Part shown: positions 43,672 through 53,434 of the stretch, one piece after another
Layout of the letters: every line of letters starts with the position of its first letter
Position numbering within the stretch: position 1 is the stretch's first letter
Notes under the pieces: model-generated
What the model saw: the letters and a program-made list of their open reading frames with translations, nothing else
Databases searched by the model: none
Told to the model about the DNA's origin: nothing
Program-made: the position numbers and the translations under genes
Source of the DNA: Oceanospirillaceae bacterium
GTDB taxonomy: Bacteria; Pseudomonadota; Gammaproteobacteria; Pseudomonadales; Balneatricaceae
Reading direction: 5' to 3'
Length of the DNA stretch: 64,000 nt
NCBI GenBank assembly: GCA_013215505.1
Contig: JABSQZ010000009.1
Coordinates: 62,001 to 126,000 of the forward strand

Positions 43672-45728
43672 TGGCCGCTGTGGTGGGCAAATTAGCAACC
43701 ATAAGTATCGGCTGGTTAATGCTTGGCTACTGCGCGGCACTGTTGCCACTGTTTGCCTACCTGCCTTTTTGGATGCTGGCGTTGGCGGGACTGACGCTCG
43801 GTTGGCAGTTACAAATATACCGAAATAAAATCAGTGCACCGGGAAAATTAGTAAAATTTCTGCTGGTTGTCGGCAGTGTTGCTCTGCTCTTCTACAGTTC
43901 CGGAAATCTGTTATCACTGCGTGGGTTTGTCGGGCTGTTGTGTTTAGCTTTTTGTCTTAAGTTATTAGAATTACAGGTAAAAAGAGATCTGTACCTGATG
44001 GTCTTTTTAGGCTGTTTTGTCAGTGCTTGCCAACTGCTCTTTAGCAGCAGTATGTCAGCTTTTGTCTACGTATTAATCTGTATTTTGATTTTTCATGGCT
44101 GCTTATATAGCGCACAGCTGCAACCGCAACATGGCGTTGACGAGCGGCAGGCAAAGGGGGGGGCAGGTGCTAAATTCCGCTTCAGTAGCAGTCACTGGGA
44201 AATTGTCAAAAGCGTATTAACGATGTTTCTGCAAGGGTTGCCGATTGCCATCGTACTGTTTATCGTTATGCCCAGAGTTGGCAGTTTATGGCAAGTACCG
44301 ATTAATTCCGATGTGGCTAAAAGCGGTGTGTCCGATAGTTTGTCGGTAGGGGATATAAGCCGTCTGAATCAGGATAATTCCCCGGCAATGCGGGTGACCT
44401 TTGACGACAACATTAAACCTGACAATTCGAAACTTTACTGGCGTGGGATAGTGCTGGCAGATTTTGATGGAAAAACCTGGCGCCGCGCAGAGAAAATTAG
44501 TACCACAGCTCTGTCGGCAACTCAGCGCAGTCAACTCTATCAATTCGACAGAGCCACACCGGCGCAGACTTATAGCTATCAAATTATGTTAGAGGCCAGT
44601 GGCCAAAACTGGTTGTATGCGCTAAGCACTGCTCAAGTTGATAACCCGCAGATAAAACAGTGGCAAGATTATAGCTTGACCCGCAAGACCCTGTTGAACA
44701 GCCGTTTTCAATATCAAGTGCGCTCGCACATAGGTTATAAAGCTGACCCTGAGCCCTTGTCTGAGGCTCAGTTACGACTTTACACTGCCCTGCCCAGCAA
44801 CAGTAATCCACGCACTCGTGCTCTGGCGCAACAATTAGCCAGTCAATACACAGATACAGGGCGATTGATTGATGCTTTGCTGCAAATGTTTCAGAGCGAG
44901 TTTAGCTACACTTTAGAACCTGGGAAGCTTACGGTAGAAAACCCCATCGATGATTTTCTGTTTAGTGCCAAACGCGGATACTGTGAACACTTTGCCAGTA
45001 GCACTGCATTTGTACTCAGAGCTGCTGGTGTTCCCGCCAGAATTGCCACCGGTTATCAGGGTGGACAGTGGAGTAGTGATGAGAGCTATCTACTGGTCAC
45101 TCAAGCGGCGGCCCATGCGTGGGTTGAAGTGTGGCTTGATAGCAGGGGCTGGGTCAGGTTAGATCCCACCACTGCAGTTGCACCGCAGAGAATTGCACAG
45201 GGGGCAGACAGCTACTTAGCTCAGTTACAATCGGCAACAGGTTTAAGTTCTCGCTTTAATCAGTGGGGTTTGCTTAGGGAGATGAGGCTGCGGCTGGATA
45301 GTATCAACTATCAGTGGCACCGCTGGGTATTGGGATATGATAATCAGCTGCAGTTCAATTTGGTAAAACAGTTGCTCGGAGGAGTTGACAGCTGGAGGAT
45401 TTCGCTATTATTTTTACTGGCCGGTGCTATCGCTATTTCCCCGTTCGCTTTAATCAAGTTATGGCGCTCGCGGCTATCTTTTACCGATAACAACCTGAGG
45501 AGCGTTGCCAAACTAGAGAAAAAGCTGCTGAAGTTTGGATTAAGCAGGGCCAGAGGCGAAACATTAGCGAATTTTTTACAGCGCTCGGCCAGCCAAACCC
45601 CAGAAAATAGACAAGCATTAAAACAACTGTCGGCGGCTTTTAATACCCTGTTGTACGATCCCAGACACGACTCTGATAAGCTTGTCAGGGAGCGTATACA
45701 ACATTTGTTAAAAGAGCTTAAGTACTAG
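43671..45728 (+). CDS. Transglutaminase-like membrane protein (TgpA/DUF3488 type)
   Basis: The start is taken as ATG 43671, which overlaps the previous stop by one base. The 685-residue protein has about six N-terminal membrane segments (DUF3488), a periplasmic transglutaminase domain and a final membrane segment near 580. The catalytic triad is visible: Cys in GYCEHFAS, His in AHAWVEVWL and Asp in RLDPTT. TgpA is a periplasmic transglutaminase essential in Pseudomonas aeruginosa. It ends the MoxR-DUF58-TgpA operon. Confidence 0.92.
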   Translation: MAAVVGKLATISIGWLMLGYCAALLPLFAYLPFWMLALAGLTLGWQLQIYRNKISAPGKLVKFLLVVGSVALLFYSSGNLLSLRGFVGLLCLAFCLKLLELQVKRDLYLMVFLGCFVSACQLLFSSSMSAFVYVLICILIFHGCLYSAQLQPQHGVDERQAKGGAGAKFRFSSSHWEIVKSVLTMFLQGLPIAIVLFIVMPRVGSLWQVPINSDVAKSGVSDSLSVGDISRLNQDNSPAMRVTFDDNIKPDNSKLYWRGIVLADFDGKTWRRAEKISTTALSATQRSQLYQFDRATPAQTYSYQIMLEASGQNWLYALSTAQVDNPQIKQWQDYSLTRKTLLNSRFQYQVRSHIGYKADPEPLSEAQLRLYTALPSNSNPRTRALAQQLASQYTDTGRLIDALLQMFQSEFSYTLEPGKLTVENPIDDFLFSAKRGYCEHFASSTAFVLRAAGVPARIATGYQGGQWSSDESYLLVTQAAAHAWVEVWLDSRGWVRLDPTTAVAPQRIAQGADSYLAQLQSATGLSSRFNQWGLLREMRLRLDSINYQWHRWVLGYDNQLQFNLVKQLLGGVDSWRISLLFLLAGAIAISPFALIKLWRSRLSFTDNNLRSVAKLEKKLLKFGLSRARGETLANFLQRSASQTPENRQALKQLSAAFNTLLYDPRHDSDKLVRERIQHLLKELKY

Positions 45729-45799
45729 AGAGCAAGCCTCTGTCTGCAGTGCATTTTCCTGGGGCAGACCGGCTAGTACAGCCTCAACCTGGCTGTTTG

Positions 45800-46264
45800 T
45801 CAGTAGCTGACCCGGCTGGTACCGCCCTGCTCTAAGATTCTGACTCTGTCGTTGACCGAGAAAAAACTGCCTTGATTAACTTGTTGGACTATAGAAACAG
45901 TCCCTCCTGTATCCAGCTTAACAGTAATTTCTTGCCCCTGTTTTCGGGTGGCGCTCTCCTCAATTTTTTGCCCGATCACCGCACCTGCTACAGCACCTAG
46001 TGCGGTGGCCAGATCCCGGCCACTACCGCCGCCAATTTTGTTACCTAGGACACCGCCAACTGCCGCGCCGCCGACTGTGCCTACTATGCCGCGCTGACGG
46101 CCATCAATAATTACCGCTCGGGCCGAGGTCACCACTCCATAGCTTACCGTCTGAGCCTTTCTGGCTTCCTGAGCTGAATAATTATCTCCGGTTAAATTAC
46201 TGGCACAGCCACTTAGAAAAATGAATACGCCGAAAAAGATATAGAGTTTATTAACAAATTTCAT
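45800..46264 (-). CDS. Glycine-zipper outer membrane lipoprotein (SlyB-like)
   Basis: The 154-residue protein has a lipoprotein signal with lipobox LSGC (cysteine at 20) and a glycine-zipper repeat of two helices (GTVGGAAVGGVLGNKIGGGS and LGAVAGAVIGQKIEE), as in SlyB/PcP. A small C-terminal domain follows (VNDRVRILEQGG). The family sits in the outer membrane and responds to envelope or Mg2+ stress. It is convergent with the TgpA-type gene. Confidence 0.9.
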   Translation of the reverse strand: MKFVNKLYIFFGVFIFLSGCASNLTGDNYSAQEARKAQTVSYGVVTSARAVIIDGRQRGIVGTVGGAAVGGVLGNKIGGGSGRDLATALGAVAGAVIGQKIEESATRKQGQEITVKLDTGGTVSIVQQVNQGSFFSVNDRVRILEQGGTSRVSY

Positions 46265-46882
46265 AAATCACCTCTTGGATGTTCCACAACCTCTTAGTTT
46301 AAGATTATAGACCTTGTGAAACAGCATTTATTGATGAATTTCAGCTCTTATGTATAAGTAGGCAGGTACTCATTCTGCTGTAACTGCTTTTTTACAGTCA
46401 AAGCCATGATTAATATAGCATGCCAGGGAACAAGTTATTCTCTGCCATGCCCTCTAAGAAAAATATCTAAATTCTAGTTAAAGTTCAGACATCCATGGAT
46501 ATTTGTCTCTCAAATATTTGAATAACGGCAAACTGAGTTGCAATCTTTTCCCGCAAATGTTTATTTTTTCAATGACTCTGCAAGTAATCATGAAACAACA
46601 GCATAAGCCCAATATCTTCTCTGCAGGATCTGTCGCGATCAGATGTACCTGGGGGACCAAGTACCATGACTTTCGGGTCTTAGCCTGCCACTCAAGCGAC
46701 AGGGCGCTGCTAACGCTCTTTACTTACATCCGGGTAGGCAGAGCAAGAGTGCCTGGCAGTGGTGGCAAACTTGTTGCAATGCACACTCGGGGAAGGCAGT
46801 AAGTTATGGCTGTTGATGAGTAATGCTCGTTCTGCGAATCATTTGATAATGGTTTTGGAGTACCCTGGATAAGGAGAAAGCA
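46265..46882. other. Long intergenic region with a dispersed repeat (copy A)
   Basis: This 618-bp gap separates the lipoprotein gene from yifB. Two frames of 60-99 codons occur but match no family. The right half holds copy A of the repeat described separately; the left half shows nothing recognised. Confidence 0.5.
46605..46800 (-). repeat. Dispersed intergenic repeat, copy A
   Basis: On the minus strand GCAGAGAAGATATTGGGCTT and GGCAGGCTAAGACCC match GCAGAGAAGATACTGGTCTT and GGCAGGCTGGGAACG of copy B at 56220-56400, in the same order and orientation, with looser similarity around them. Both copies are intergenic. In one frame both translate to PAEKIL followed by LC, but with different upstream stops and lengths, so coding is doubtful. 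Ends are approximate. Confidence 0.6.
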
Positions 46883-48400
46883 ATGTCATTGGCTAAAGTT
46901 TTTACCCGTGCACAGTTAGGTGTTTGCGCGCCTCTGGTTGAAGTGGAAGTACATCTTTGCGGTGGTCTACCGGCTTTTCAATTGGTGGGGTTGCCTGAAG
47001 CGGCGGTAAGAGAATCGAAAGAACGGGTTCGCAGCGCCTTAATCAACTTAGGTTTTGATTTTCCGCAGCGGCGAATTACAGTCAATCTGGCCCCGGCGGA
47101 TTTGCCTAAGGAGGGCGGCCGCTACGATTTGGCAATAGCCGTCGGGATATTGGCGGCTTCTAAGCAAGTCCCCGATGACTTACTGTCGGAGTGGGAATTT
47201 ATTGGTGAACTGGCTCTCTCTGGTGAACTGCGTCGAGTGACTGGGGTGTTGCCGGTGGCCGTTGGCTGTCAGGCAAATCGACGCAAACTCTGTCTGCCAA
47301 AATACAATCAAGACGAGGCGCTGTTAATTAGAGCACTAGAAATAGCTCCCGCAGAAAATCTATTACAAGTTTGTCATTTGTTGTCCGGACAACTGCCTTT
47401 ATTTACTCCCGCTGTTGCGACGAATGACATTCGGGAACATTTATCCCGCTTGGACCTGGCGGATGTGAAGGGGCAATTTCAAGCCAAGAGAGCGCTGGAG
47501 ATTGCCGCGGCCGGTGGCCATCATATATTAATGAGCGGCAGCCCGGGCAGCGGCAAAAGCATGCTGGCGGCCAGACTGGCTGGGTTATTACCTGAATTAA
47601 CTGAGGCAGAACGCATAGAATCAGCGGCGGTGTATTCAGTTGCAGGGATTGAAACTAGCGCTATTTGCGCGGGGATCAGACCTTTTCGCTCCCCCCATCA
47701 CACCGCTTCGGCAGTTTCTTTAGTTGGAGGTGGGAGCTATCCACAGCCCGGTGAGATATCCCTGGCACACAATGGGGTGTTGTTCTTAGATGAAGTGGTA
47801 GAGTTCCCGAGAAAAGTACTGGAAGTGCTGAGAGAGCCATTGGAAGCTGGCAGTATTCATATATCCAGAGCGGCACAAAAAATTGCTTTTCCCGCCCGTT
47901 TCCAGTTGGTGGCGGCAATGAATCCGTGCCCTTGCGGTTATGCTCTAGATGTCAGTGGTCGCTGCCGCTGTAGCCCGGATCAGGTTAAACGCTATCAAGC
48001 TAAAATGTCCGGCCCGCTATTAGATCGCATTGATTTACATATCCAGGTAAATCCAGTGCCGGCTGAAGATTTGTTGAGCATTGCAAAAATGACTAGCGGG
48101 GAGCATTCAGCGCAAGTCGCTAAAAGAGTGAGCTTGAGCGCACAATTACAGATTGACCGGCAGAGCTGCCGCAACGCTCTCCTGGAGGGAAAACAGTTAC
48201 AGCAAGTGTGCTTCTTGGACAGCCAGTTGCGAGAGCTGTTAGTGAACGCAGCGACTAAGCTGCAGCTGTCGGCGCGCGCTTGTACCCGAGTGCTAAAAGT
48301 GAGCCGCTCTATCGCTGATTTGGAACAGCAGCGACAAATTCAACGCAGGCATCTGTTGGAAGCGCTAAGTTATCGTCGACAGGAACTGGCGAGCTACTGA
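46883..48400 (+). CDS. yifB: YifB/ComM family Mg-chelatase-like AAA+ ATPase
   Basis: The 505-residue protein shows the N-terminal Lon-like domain (VEVHLCGGLPAFQLVGLPEA and GGRYDLAIAVGILAAS), the AAA+ domain with Walker A GSPGSGKSMLA (about 218-228) and Walker B region NGVLFLDEVVEF. A zinc-binding CPCGYALDVSGRCRCS follows. ComM in Vibrio and Acinetobacter is a hexameric helicase that promotes branch migration during natural transformation; the family name in E. coli is YifB. Confidence 0.94.
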   Translation: MSLAKVFTRAQLGVCAPLVEVEVHLCGGLPAFQLVGLPEAAVRESKERVRSALINLGFDFPQRRITVNLAPADLPKEGGRYDLAIAVGILAASKQVPDDLLSEWEFIGELALSGELRRVTGVLPVAVGCQANRRKLCLPKYNQDEALLIRALEIAPAENLLQVCHLLSGQLPLFTPAVATNDIREHLSRLDLADVKGQFQAKRALEIAAAGGHHILMSGSPGSGKSMLAARLAGLLPELTEAERIESAAVYSVAGIETSAICAGIRPFRSPHHTASAVSLVGGGSYPQPGEISLAHNGVLFLDEVVEFPRKVLEVLREPLEAGSIHISRAAQKIAFPARFQLVAAMNPCPCGYALDVSGRCRCSPDQVKRYQAKMSGPLLDRIDLHIQVNPVPAEDLLSIAKMTSGEHSAQVAKRVSLSAQLQIDRQSCRNALLEGKQLQQVCFLDSQLRELLVNAATKLQLSARACTRVLKVSRSIADLEQQRQIQRRHLLEALSYRRQELASY

Positions 48401-48406
48401 TCTTAC

Positions 48407-49195
48407 CTAAGCTTGGTCATCGTCTTTTTTTAACAGGTCTTCGGCTTTGGCATGGGTCCATTTTCCCTCGGCCTTATCGATATACTGGAAGTATTCGTTA
48501 GTGAAACTCCCTTGAACACAAGTGTAACGATAAAACCTGGAGTTGGGATTAAGCGGCCGTAACACTCTGTCAAAAGCCGTAGGGCCGGTTAAATCATAGA
48601 CAGAGGTGTGTTCTTTTTTGTCAATATTATCCAGGATAACTTGGATAACTTGATCGATAATAAGGTTTTGCGGGCAACTGGCAATAAAGTAGTTGGTGTA
48701 GCGATCCCCTTTGATGCGCACGTAAAGATCTTGGTCATCATCGCCAATTACCAGCGAGGCGGGCCAGACAAAATGCGCGTCAATGTCCATGTAGATGCCT
48801 CCGTACTTCTTCAGCGTTAGTAACCGCCATAAATCTGCCTGGGATGCACCTACAGTTAGCTGTTGATAGTGGTCGTTTATTGTTCCCGGAAAATTTTCAG
48901 CAATAAAATCCGCCCTGTCCTGGGTGGTCAAAAATCGATATTCATAACTTAAGGACATCAACCGGTTGAACAGAAAATTCAGGTAGACCGGCAAGGTTGC
49001 TTTGTCGGTGAAGTTAGTTTGCCAGATGATTCGAGGAATTTTTTTATTTTTTCGCGATGGCCATATTGGGTCTTGTTGTCTGGGGATGGTAAAGCGCTTG
49101 TCAGGCCAGAAATAGTGAAATATGTAACTCAGGCCTTTGGTAATATGACCCAATAATTTACTGAATCGATTGCATAATAGAATTAATATGTTCAT
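48407..49195 (-). CDS. Glycosyltransferase with DXD motif (Gly_transf_sug / GT32-like)
   Basis: The start is taken as ATG 49195; a TTG at 49213 is possible and neither has a strong ribosome-binding site. The 262-residue protein has IPRIIWQTNFT, then GASQADLWRLLTLKKYGGIY and the nucleotide-sugar DXD motif YMDIDAHFVWP. This fits the capsule and mannosyl-transferase-like family. Substrate and acceptor are unknown; no polysaccharide gene cluster is around it. It is convergent with yifB. Confidence 0.85.
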   Translation of the reverse strand: MNILILLCNRFSKLLGHITKGLSYIFHYFWPDKRFTIPRQQDPIWPSRKNKKIPRIIWQTNFTDKATLPVYLNFLFNRLMSLSYEYRFLTTQDRADFIAENFPGTINDHYQQLTVGASQADLWRLLTLKKYGGIYMDIDAHFVWPASLVIGDDDQDLYVRIKGDRYTNYFIASCPQNLIIDQVIQVILDNIDKKEHTSVYDLTGPTAFDRVLRPLNPNSRFYRYTCVQGSFTNEYFQYIDKAEGKWTHAKAEDLLKKDDDQA

Positions 49196-49517
49196 AAAAA
49201 ATGGCAGTTCCAAGGTAGGGGGGCATGTTGACAGGTCCGTTGCACCTAAGGCGTACAGAGCATAGTTAACAAGCTATGCAGCGGATTATATATGTTAGAG
49301 CGACAATCACCAACCATTAGGCAAGATTCTAATCACTAAGCTGCGGGTTTGAGCGCTCTGGATAGCGAATAGTTTTGAGAAACTGGCAAACTGTTGTTTT
49401 AAGATTTTAGCTCAGACAATTATATTCGGCCCCGGGCTTGTGGCATAATGCGCGGATATTTTATACAGGGGCTACTTCTGCCAACCCCTCTCAGCGATGC
49501 GGTAATATTAAAGTCCA
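49196..49517. other. Divergent gap between the glycosyltransferase gene and rep
   Basis: This 322-bp stretch presumably carries promoters for both genes. No ORF, repeat or operator was recognised. Confidence 0.4.
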
Positions 49518-51533
49518 ATGAGTCAGTTAAACCCCAGACAACGTGATGCGGTCAATTACATTAGTGGCCCTATGCTAGTACTAGCCGGTGCCGGTTCGGG
49601 AAAAACCAGTGTGATTACCCGAAAAATAGCTTATTTAGTGAAAAGCTGTGGCATAGAAGCGCGCCACATTGCGGCTCTGACCTTTACCAATAAATCGGCC
49701 AGGGAAATGAAAGAGCGAGTGATGGGCTTGCTGCAAGATGGCAAAGGCCGTGGATTAACCGTTTCTACCTTTCATAATTTAGGCATGAACATCATCCGTA
49801 AAGAGCACAAGACGCTGAAATTAAAATCGACGTTTTCGATTTTTGATGACTCTGATAGCCGCTCTTTAATTAAAGACTTGCTGCTCAATAATGATGAAGA
49901 TTCCGACAGTGTGGATATGGTGCGCAACAAAATATCCTATTGGAAAAATGAGATGATTGAACCGCAGCAGGCACTGCTGCAAGCTGATGGTCCCGATGAT
50001 GTCTTGGCTGCGAGAGCGTATGAACTGTATCAAACCACCTTGCAGGCATACAATGCGGTGGATTTCGATGATCTGATTTGGACCCCGGTGAAGCTCTTTA
50101 GTGAGCATCCACAGATCCTGGAAAAGTGGCAAAATAAAATTCGCTACTTGCTGGTGGACGAATATCAAGATACCAATATGAGCCAATATAAGTTGGTCAA
50201 ACAAATCGTCGGTAGCCGCGGTGCCCTGACAGTGGTGGGTGATGATGATCAATCTATCTATTCCTGGCGGGGTGCGCGCCCGGAAAATTTGGCGCTGCTG
50301 CAACAAGATTACCCGAGCCTGAAACTGGTTAAATTAGAGCAAAACTACCGTTCTACCCGGTTAATTCTCAACGCCGCCAACACCGTCATCGCCAATAATC
50401 CACATGAATTTACCAAGACATTATGGTCGGATATGGCGCCGGGCGATCCTATCAGAGTTATCCACACTCGCAATGAAGATGCCGAGTGTGAACGGGTAGC
50501 CACGGAAATCTTAGACCGACATCTGCGCAACAGATTAGATTTTAAAGATTTTGCGGTGCTCTACCGGGGCAATCATCAGGCGCGGTTACTGGAGTTGAAA
50601 TTACAGGCGTACCAAGTGCCCTATAAATTATCGGGGGGCACTTCGTTTTTTGCCCGCGCCGAAATTAAAGACCTGATGTGTTATCTGAAAGTATTGATCA
50701 ATACCGATGATGACAATGCATTTTTGCGGGTAATTAACTTGCCGAGGCGGGAAATAGGCCCCTCTACCCTGAAAAAATTAGGTGAGTATGCATCCCTGCG
50801 TGAAATAAGCATGTTTGATGCTTGCAACGAGTTGGGGTTAGAGCAAGTGATGAAACCGGCGCAGGTAGAAAAGCTGCGCCGCTTCACTACTTGGCTGAGT
50901 GCAAAATACCAACAGTGTGTGCAGGGAGATCCGATTCAGGCTATCCGCGAGTTAATCTTTGATATCGATTACGAGGGCTGGGTGCATCAAAACTGTTCCA
51001 GTGATGCAGTGGCTGAAAAAAGAATGCAAAATGTCTATTTTCTGGTGGATTCGATTCGCAATACCATGGAGCGGTTACAGGAAGAAGATCCCGAGGCGGG
51101 GGTTGAGGAGGCAATCAACAGGCTGATATTAATAGATTTAATGGACAGGCAAGAACAGGAAGAAGACGAGAATAAAGTGCAGTTGATGACTTTACACGCC
51201 TCTAAGGGATTAGAGTTCCCGCATGTGTTTTTGATCGGCATGGAAGAGGAGATACTACCCCATCGAAACAGCATCGAAAACGGCGACATCGAAGAGGAAC
51301 GGCGTTTAATGTACGTGGGGATAACCCGCGCCAAAGTGACTTTGACTATTACCCTGGCCAGAGCGCGTAAACAGTTTGGTGAAGTAAGGGATTGCATCCC
51401 CAGTCGTTTTTTGGATGAGCTACCCGCCGATGATTTGTTAGTGGAAGGCAACGGCGAGAAAAATCCAGAGGTGAACAAAGCCAGAGGTAAAGCGACCTTA
51501 AATAGTCTACGCAGTATGTTTGATGATTTATGA
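49518..51533 (+). CDS. rep: ATP-dependent DNA helicase Rep
   Basis: The 671-residue protein is a superfamily 1A helicase of Rep length. Walker A is LAGAGSGKTSVI (about 22-33); TFTNKSAREMKERV, LLVDEYQDTN (motif II), VGDDDQSIYSWRGA (motif III), LEQNYRST (motif IV), LMTLHASKGLEFPHVFLIG (motif V) and VGITRAKVTL (motif VI) are all present. Rep unwinds DNA 3'-5' and helps forks pass protein blocks. It is closer to Rep than to UvrD by length and the HASKGLEFPHVF form. Confidence 0.95.
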   Translation: MSQLNPRQRDAVNYISGPMLVLAGAGSGKTSVITRKIAYLVKSCGIEARHIAALTFTNKSAREMKERVMGLLQDGKGRGLTVSTFHNLGMNIIRKEHKTLKLKSTFSIFDDSDSRSLIKDLLLNNDEDSDSVDMVRNKISYWKNEMIEPQQALLQADGPDDVLAARAYELYQTTLQAYNAVDFDDLIWTPVKLFSEHPQILEKWQNKIRYLLVDEYQDTNMSQYKLVKQIVGSRGALTVVGDDDQSIYSWRGARPENLALLQQDYPSLKLVKLEQNYRSTRLILNAANTVIANNPHEFTKTLWSDMAPGDPIRVIHTRNEDAECERVATEILDRHLRNRLDFKDFAVLYRGNHQARLLELKLQAYQVPYKLSGGTSFFARAEIKDLMCYLKVLINTDDDNAFLRVINLPRREIGPSTLKKLGEYASLREISMFDACNELGLEQVMKPAQVEKLRRFTTWLSAKYQQCVQGDPIQAIRELIFDIDYEGWVHQNCSSDAVAEKRMQNVYFLVDSIRNTMERLQEEDPEAGVEEAINRLILIDLMDRQEQEEDENKVQLMTLHASKGLEFPHVFLIGMEEEILPHRNSIENGDIEEERRLMYVGITRAKVTLTITLARARKQFGEVRDCIPSRFLDELPADDLLVEGNGEKNPEVNKARGKATLNSLRSMFDDL

Positions 51534-51558
51534 GCACAGGAATATGCAAATGTCTGCT

Positions 51559-51606
51559 ATTTTCTATCCACAGCAGCAGTCAGCTGTTGAGCTGTGGATA
51601 GAAAAT
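51559..51606. terminator. Bidirectional terminator between rep and nudE
   Basis: ATTTTCTATCCACAGC (51559-51574) and GCTGTGGATAGAAAAT (51591-51606) form a perfect 16-bp inverted repeat around a 16-nt loop. Short T- and A-rich ends suit either direction, between two convergent genes; the right arm touches the nudE stop codon. Confidence 0.8.
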
Positions 51607-52154
51607 TACTGTTGTTGAGATAAAAAATACCTGGCCATGTACAGTCCGGCGATTGCTCTGCCCTCGGTAAATTCAGGATTTAATACTAAATTATCCAGGT
51701 CAGACAGCGGCCATTTAACCACTTCCAGAGGCTCAGGTTCGTCCCCCTCTAAACGACAGGGGTAGAGGTCTCTGGCAATTATTGTCTGTAGCTTGTGGCC
51801 CATATAATTAGGCGCGGTGGTCATCTCTTTAAGAAAATCTAATTGCCTGGCACCAAAACCAATTTCTTCTTTTAGCTCTCTGTCCGCCGCTTCATAGATA
51901 GTTTCACCGGGGTCTACAGCCCCCTTTGGCAAGGTTAGCGTGTAATCGTCAATCCCGCCGGCGTATTCTCGTACCAGCAGTAAGTTGCCATCACTGTCTA
52001 TTGGCACCATCATCACAGCGCCGTTGCCCCTGCTGGCCAAGCGCTCATAAGTGCGCTGCTCGCCGTTGCTAAAGCGCAGTGCCAGCTCTTCAACCAGGAA
52101 TAAGCGACTCTTGGCAGCTTGTTTTATCTTCAAAATTTCCGGTTTACAGGGCAT
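51606..52154 (-). CDS. nudE: ADP compounds hydrolase NudE
   Basis: The 182-residue Nudix hydrolase has a complete Nudix box, GAVDPGETIYEAADRELKEE followed by IGF. N- and C-terminal segments (RGNGAVMMVPIDSDGNLLLV and LNPEFTEGRAIAGLYMA) match NudE. It hydrolyses ADP-ribose, Ap3A and NADH-type compounds. It is divergent from the HAD nucleotidase gene. Confidence 0.9.
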   Translation of the reverse strand: MPCKPEILKIKQAAKSRLFLVEELALRFSNGEQRTYERLASRGNGAVMMVPIDSDGNLLLVREYAGGIDDYTLTLPKGAVDPGETIYEAADRELKEEIGFGARQLDFLKEMTTAPNYMGHKLQTIIARDLYPCRLEGDEPEPLEVVKWPLSDLDNLVLNPEFTEGRAIAGLYMARYFLSQQQ

Positions 52155-52192
52155 ACTTGTCTCTCTCCCAACAGCAAAATAGGTAATTTAAC

Positions 52193-52876
52193 GTGTCGCA
52201 AGCCCAGCCTTTAACTTGGTCAGAAATAGATACCGTTTTGCTGGACATGGACGGTACGCTACTAGATCTACACTATGACAGCCACTTCTGGTTACAACAT
52301 CTTCCCGTAAGGTACGCGCAAATTCATCAATTAGATATAGATTTTTCTCGGCAGTTTTTGGATCGGCAGCTGCGGCTAAATCGAGGCACTATTAACTGGT
52401 ACTGCGTGGATTATTGGAGTGCTAAGTTAAACGTCGATATAGCAGCGTTGAGGGCTGAAGTCGTATCCAAGGTCGCCTTTCGGCCCTTTGCCCAGGAGTT
52501 TTTGCAGGCGTTGCAAAGCTCTGCAAAAAAAGTGGTATTAGTCACTAATGACCATCGTTCAGGGTTGCAAATGAAGCTGTCTCGTTTAGGTTTTGGCAAA
52601 TATTTAGATGCCATTGTGGTCTCCCATGATTTTTCGCTGGCCAAGGAGCAACCTGGTTTTTGGCAGCGCATGCAGGCGATCGAACCTTTTGATCCGAGCA
52701 GAGCATTATTTATTGATGACACAGTAGCAGTGCTGGCTGAGGCAGAGCAATACGGGATTGCTCAACTGCGCTATATTGCACAACCTGACAGTAAAATTAA
52801 CAGAGAGCCAAATCAGCGTTTTACCGCGGTTGAGTGCTTTTCTCAATACGCTAAACAGCTACAGTGCGGTCAGTGA
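52193..52876 (+). CDS. yrfG: GMP/IMP nucleotidase, HAD family (YrfG-like)
   Basis: The 227-residue protein has HAD motif I VLLDMDGTLLDLHYDSHFW, motif II VLVTNDHR and motif IV LFIDDTVAVL. This form matches YrfG, which dephosphorylates GMP and IMP. The start is GTG 52193. It is 21 bp before hslR on the same strand and likely co-transcribed, a gene order common in gammaproteobacteria (nudE-yrfG-hslR-hslO). Confidence 0.9.
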   Translation: MSQAQPLTWSEIDTVLLDMDGTLLDLHYDSHFWLQHLPVRYAQIHQLDIDFSRQFLDRQLRLNRGTINWYCVDYWSAKLNVDIAALRAEVVSKVAFRPFAQEFLQALQSSAKKVVLVTNDHRSGLQMKLSRLGFGKYLDAIVVSHDFSLAKEQPGFWQRMQAIEPFDPSRALFIDDTVAVLAEAEQYGIAQLRYIAQPDSKINREPNQRFTAVECFSQYAKQLQCGQ

Positions 52877-52897
52877 CAGAAGAAAGGGACAGGTTTA

Positions 52898-53302
52898 ATG
52901 AAAGATGATAACAGCAATAAAATTCGTTTAGATAAATGGCTGTGGGCGGCCCGCTTTTTTAAAACCAGGGCGCTGGCTAAAAAAGCGCTGGAAGGCGGCA
53001 AAGTGCAGTACGATGGGCAACGCAGCAAAAGTAGTAAAATGGTCGAGGTGGGCGCGATAGTCAAAGTACGCCTCGGTTGGGACGAGCGCATTGTAGAAAT
53101 ACTGACGCTTTCAGATCAGCGCCGAGGTGCCCCGCAAGCTGCTTTGCTCTATCGCGAGACCGAGCAGAGCATAAAGAAACGCGAGTATGAAGCAGAGCAG
53201 CGTAAAATTCTTAAAATTTCTCAGATAACGCCAGCGGGGAAGCCGGATAAACGCGATCGCAGGCGTATCGTCCAAAGCAAAGATCTGCTACTGGGCGAAT
53301 AG
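52898..53302 (+). CDS. hslR: Heat shock protein 15 (ribosome-associated, S4 domain)
   Basis: The 134-residue protein starts with an S4 RNA-binding domain (IRLDKWLWAARFFKTRALAK, then EGGKVQYDGQRSKSSKMVEV) and ends in a basic tail (KPDKRDRRRIVQSK). Hsp15 recycles stalled 50S subunits carrying tRNA. It lies between yrfG and hslO. Confidence 0.94.
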   Translation: MKDDNSNKIRLDKWLWAARFFKTRALAKKALEGGKVQYDGQRSKSSKMVEVGAIVKVRLGWDERIVEILTLSDQRRGAPQAALLYRETEQSIKKREYEAEQRKILKISQITPAGKPDKRDRRRIVQSKDLLLGE

Positions 53303-53434
53303 CGGATAAAGTGCAGAACAGAGCTTGAATATAAACGGCAGATTTGTGTTAAAATTCCGCCTGCCACTCTGAGCAGCGCGCTGCAACAGAGTGTTTTAGC
53401 ATCGACAATGATTACCGGGTTGTGAAATAGATAG

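Noticed and set aside
46605-46800. Possible 6S RNA or other known small RNA in the intergenic repeat
   Set aside because: One phrase (AGCCTGCC) recalled 6S RNA, but the long closing stems and central bubble could not be drawn, and a second diverged copy exists at 56.2 kb, which is unlike 6S RNA.
46503-46802. 99-codon plus-strand frame before yifB
   Set aside because: It lies over the dispersed repeat, has no recognised family and a poor start context.
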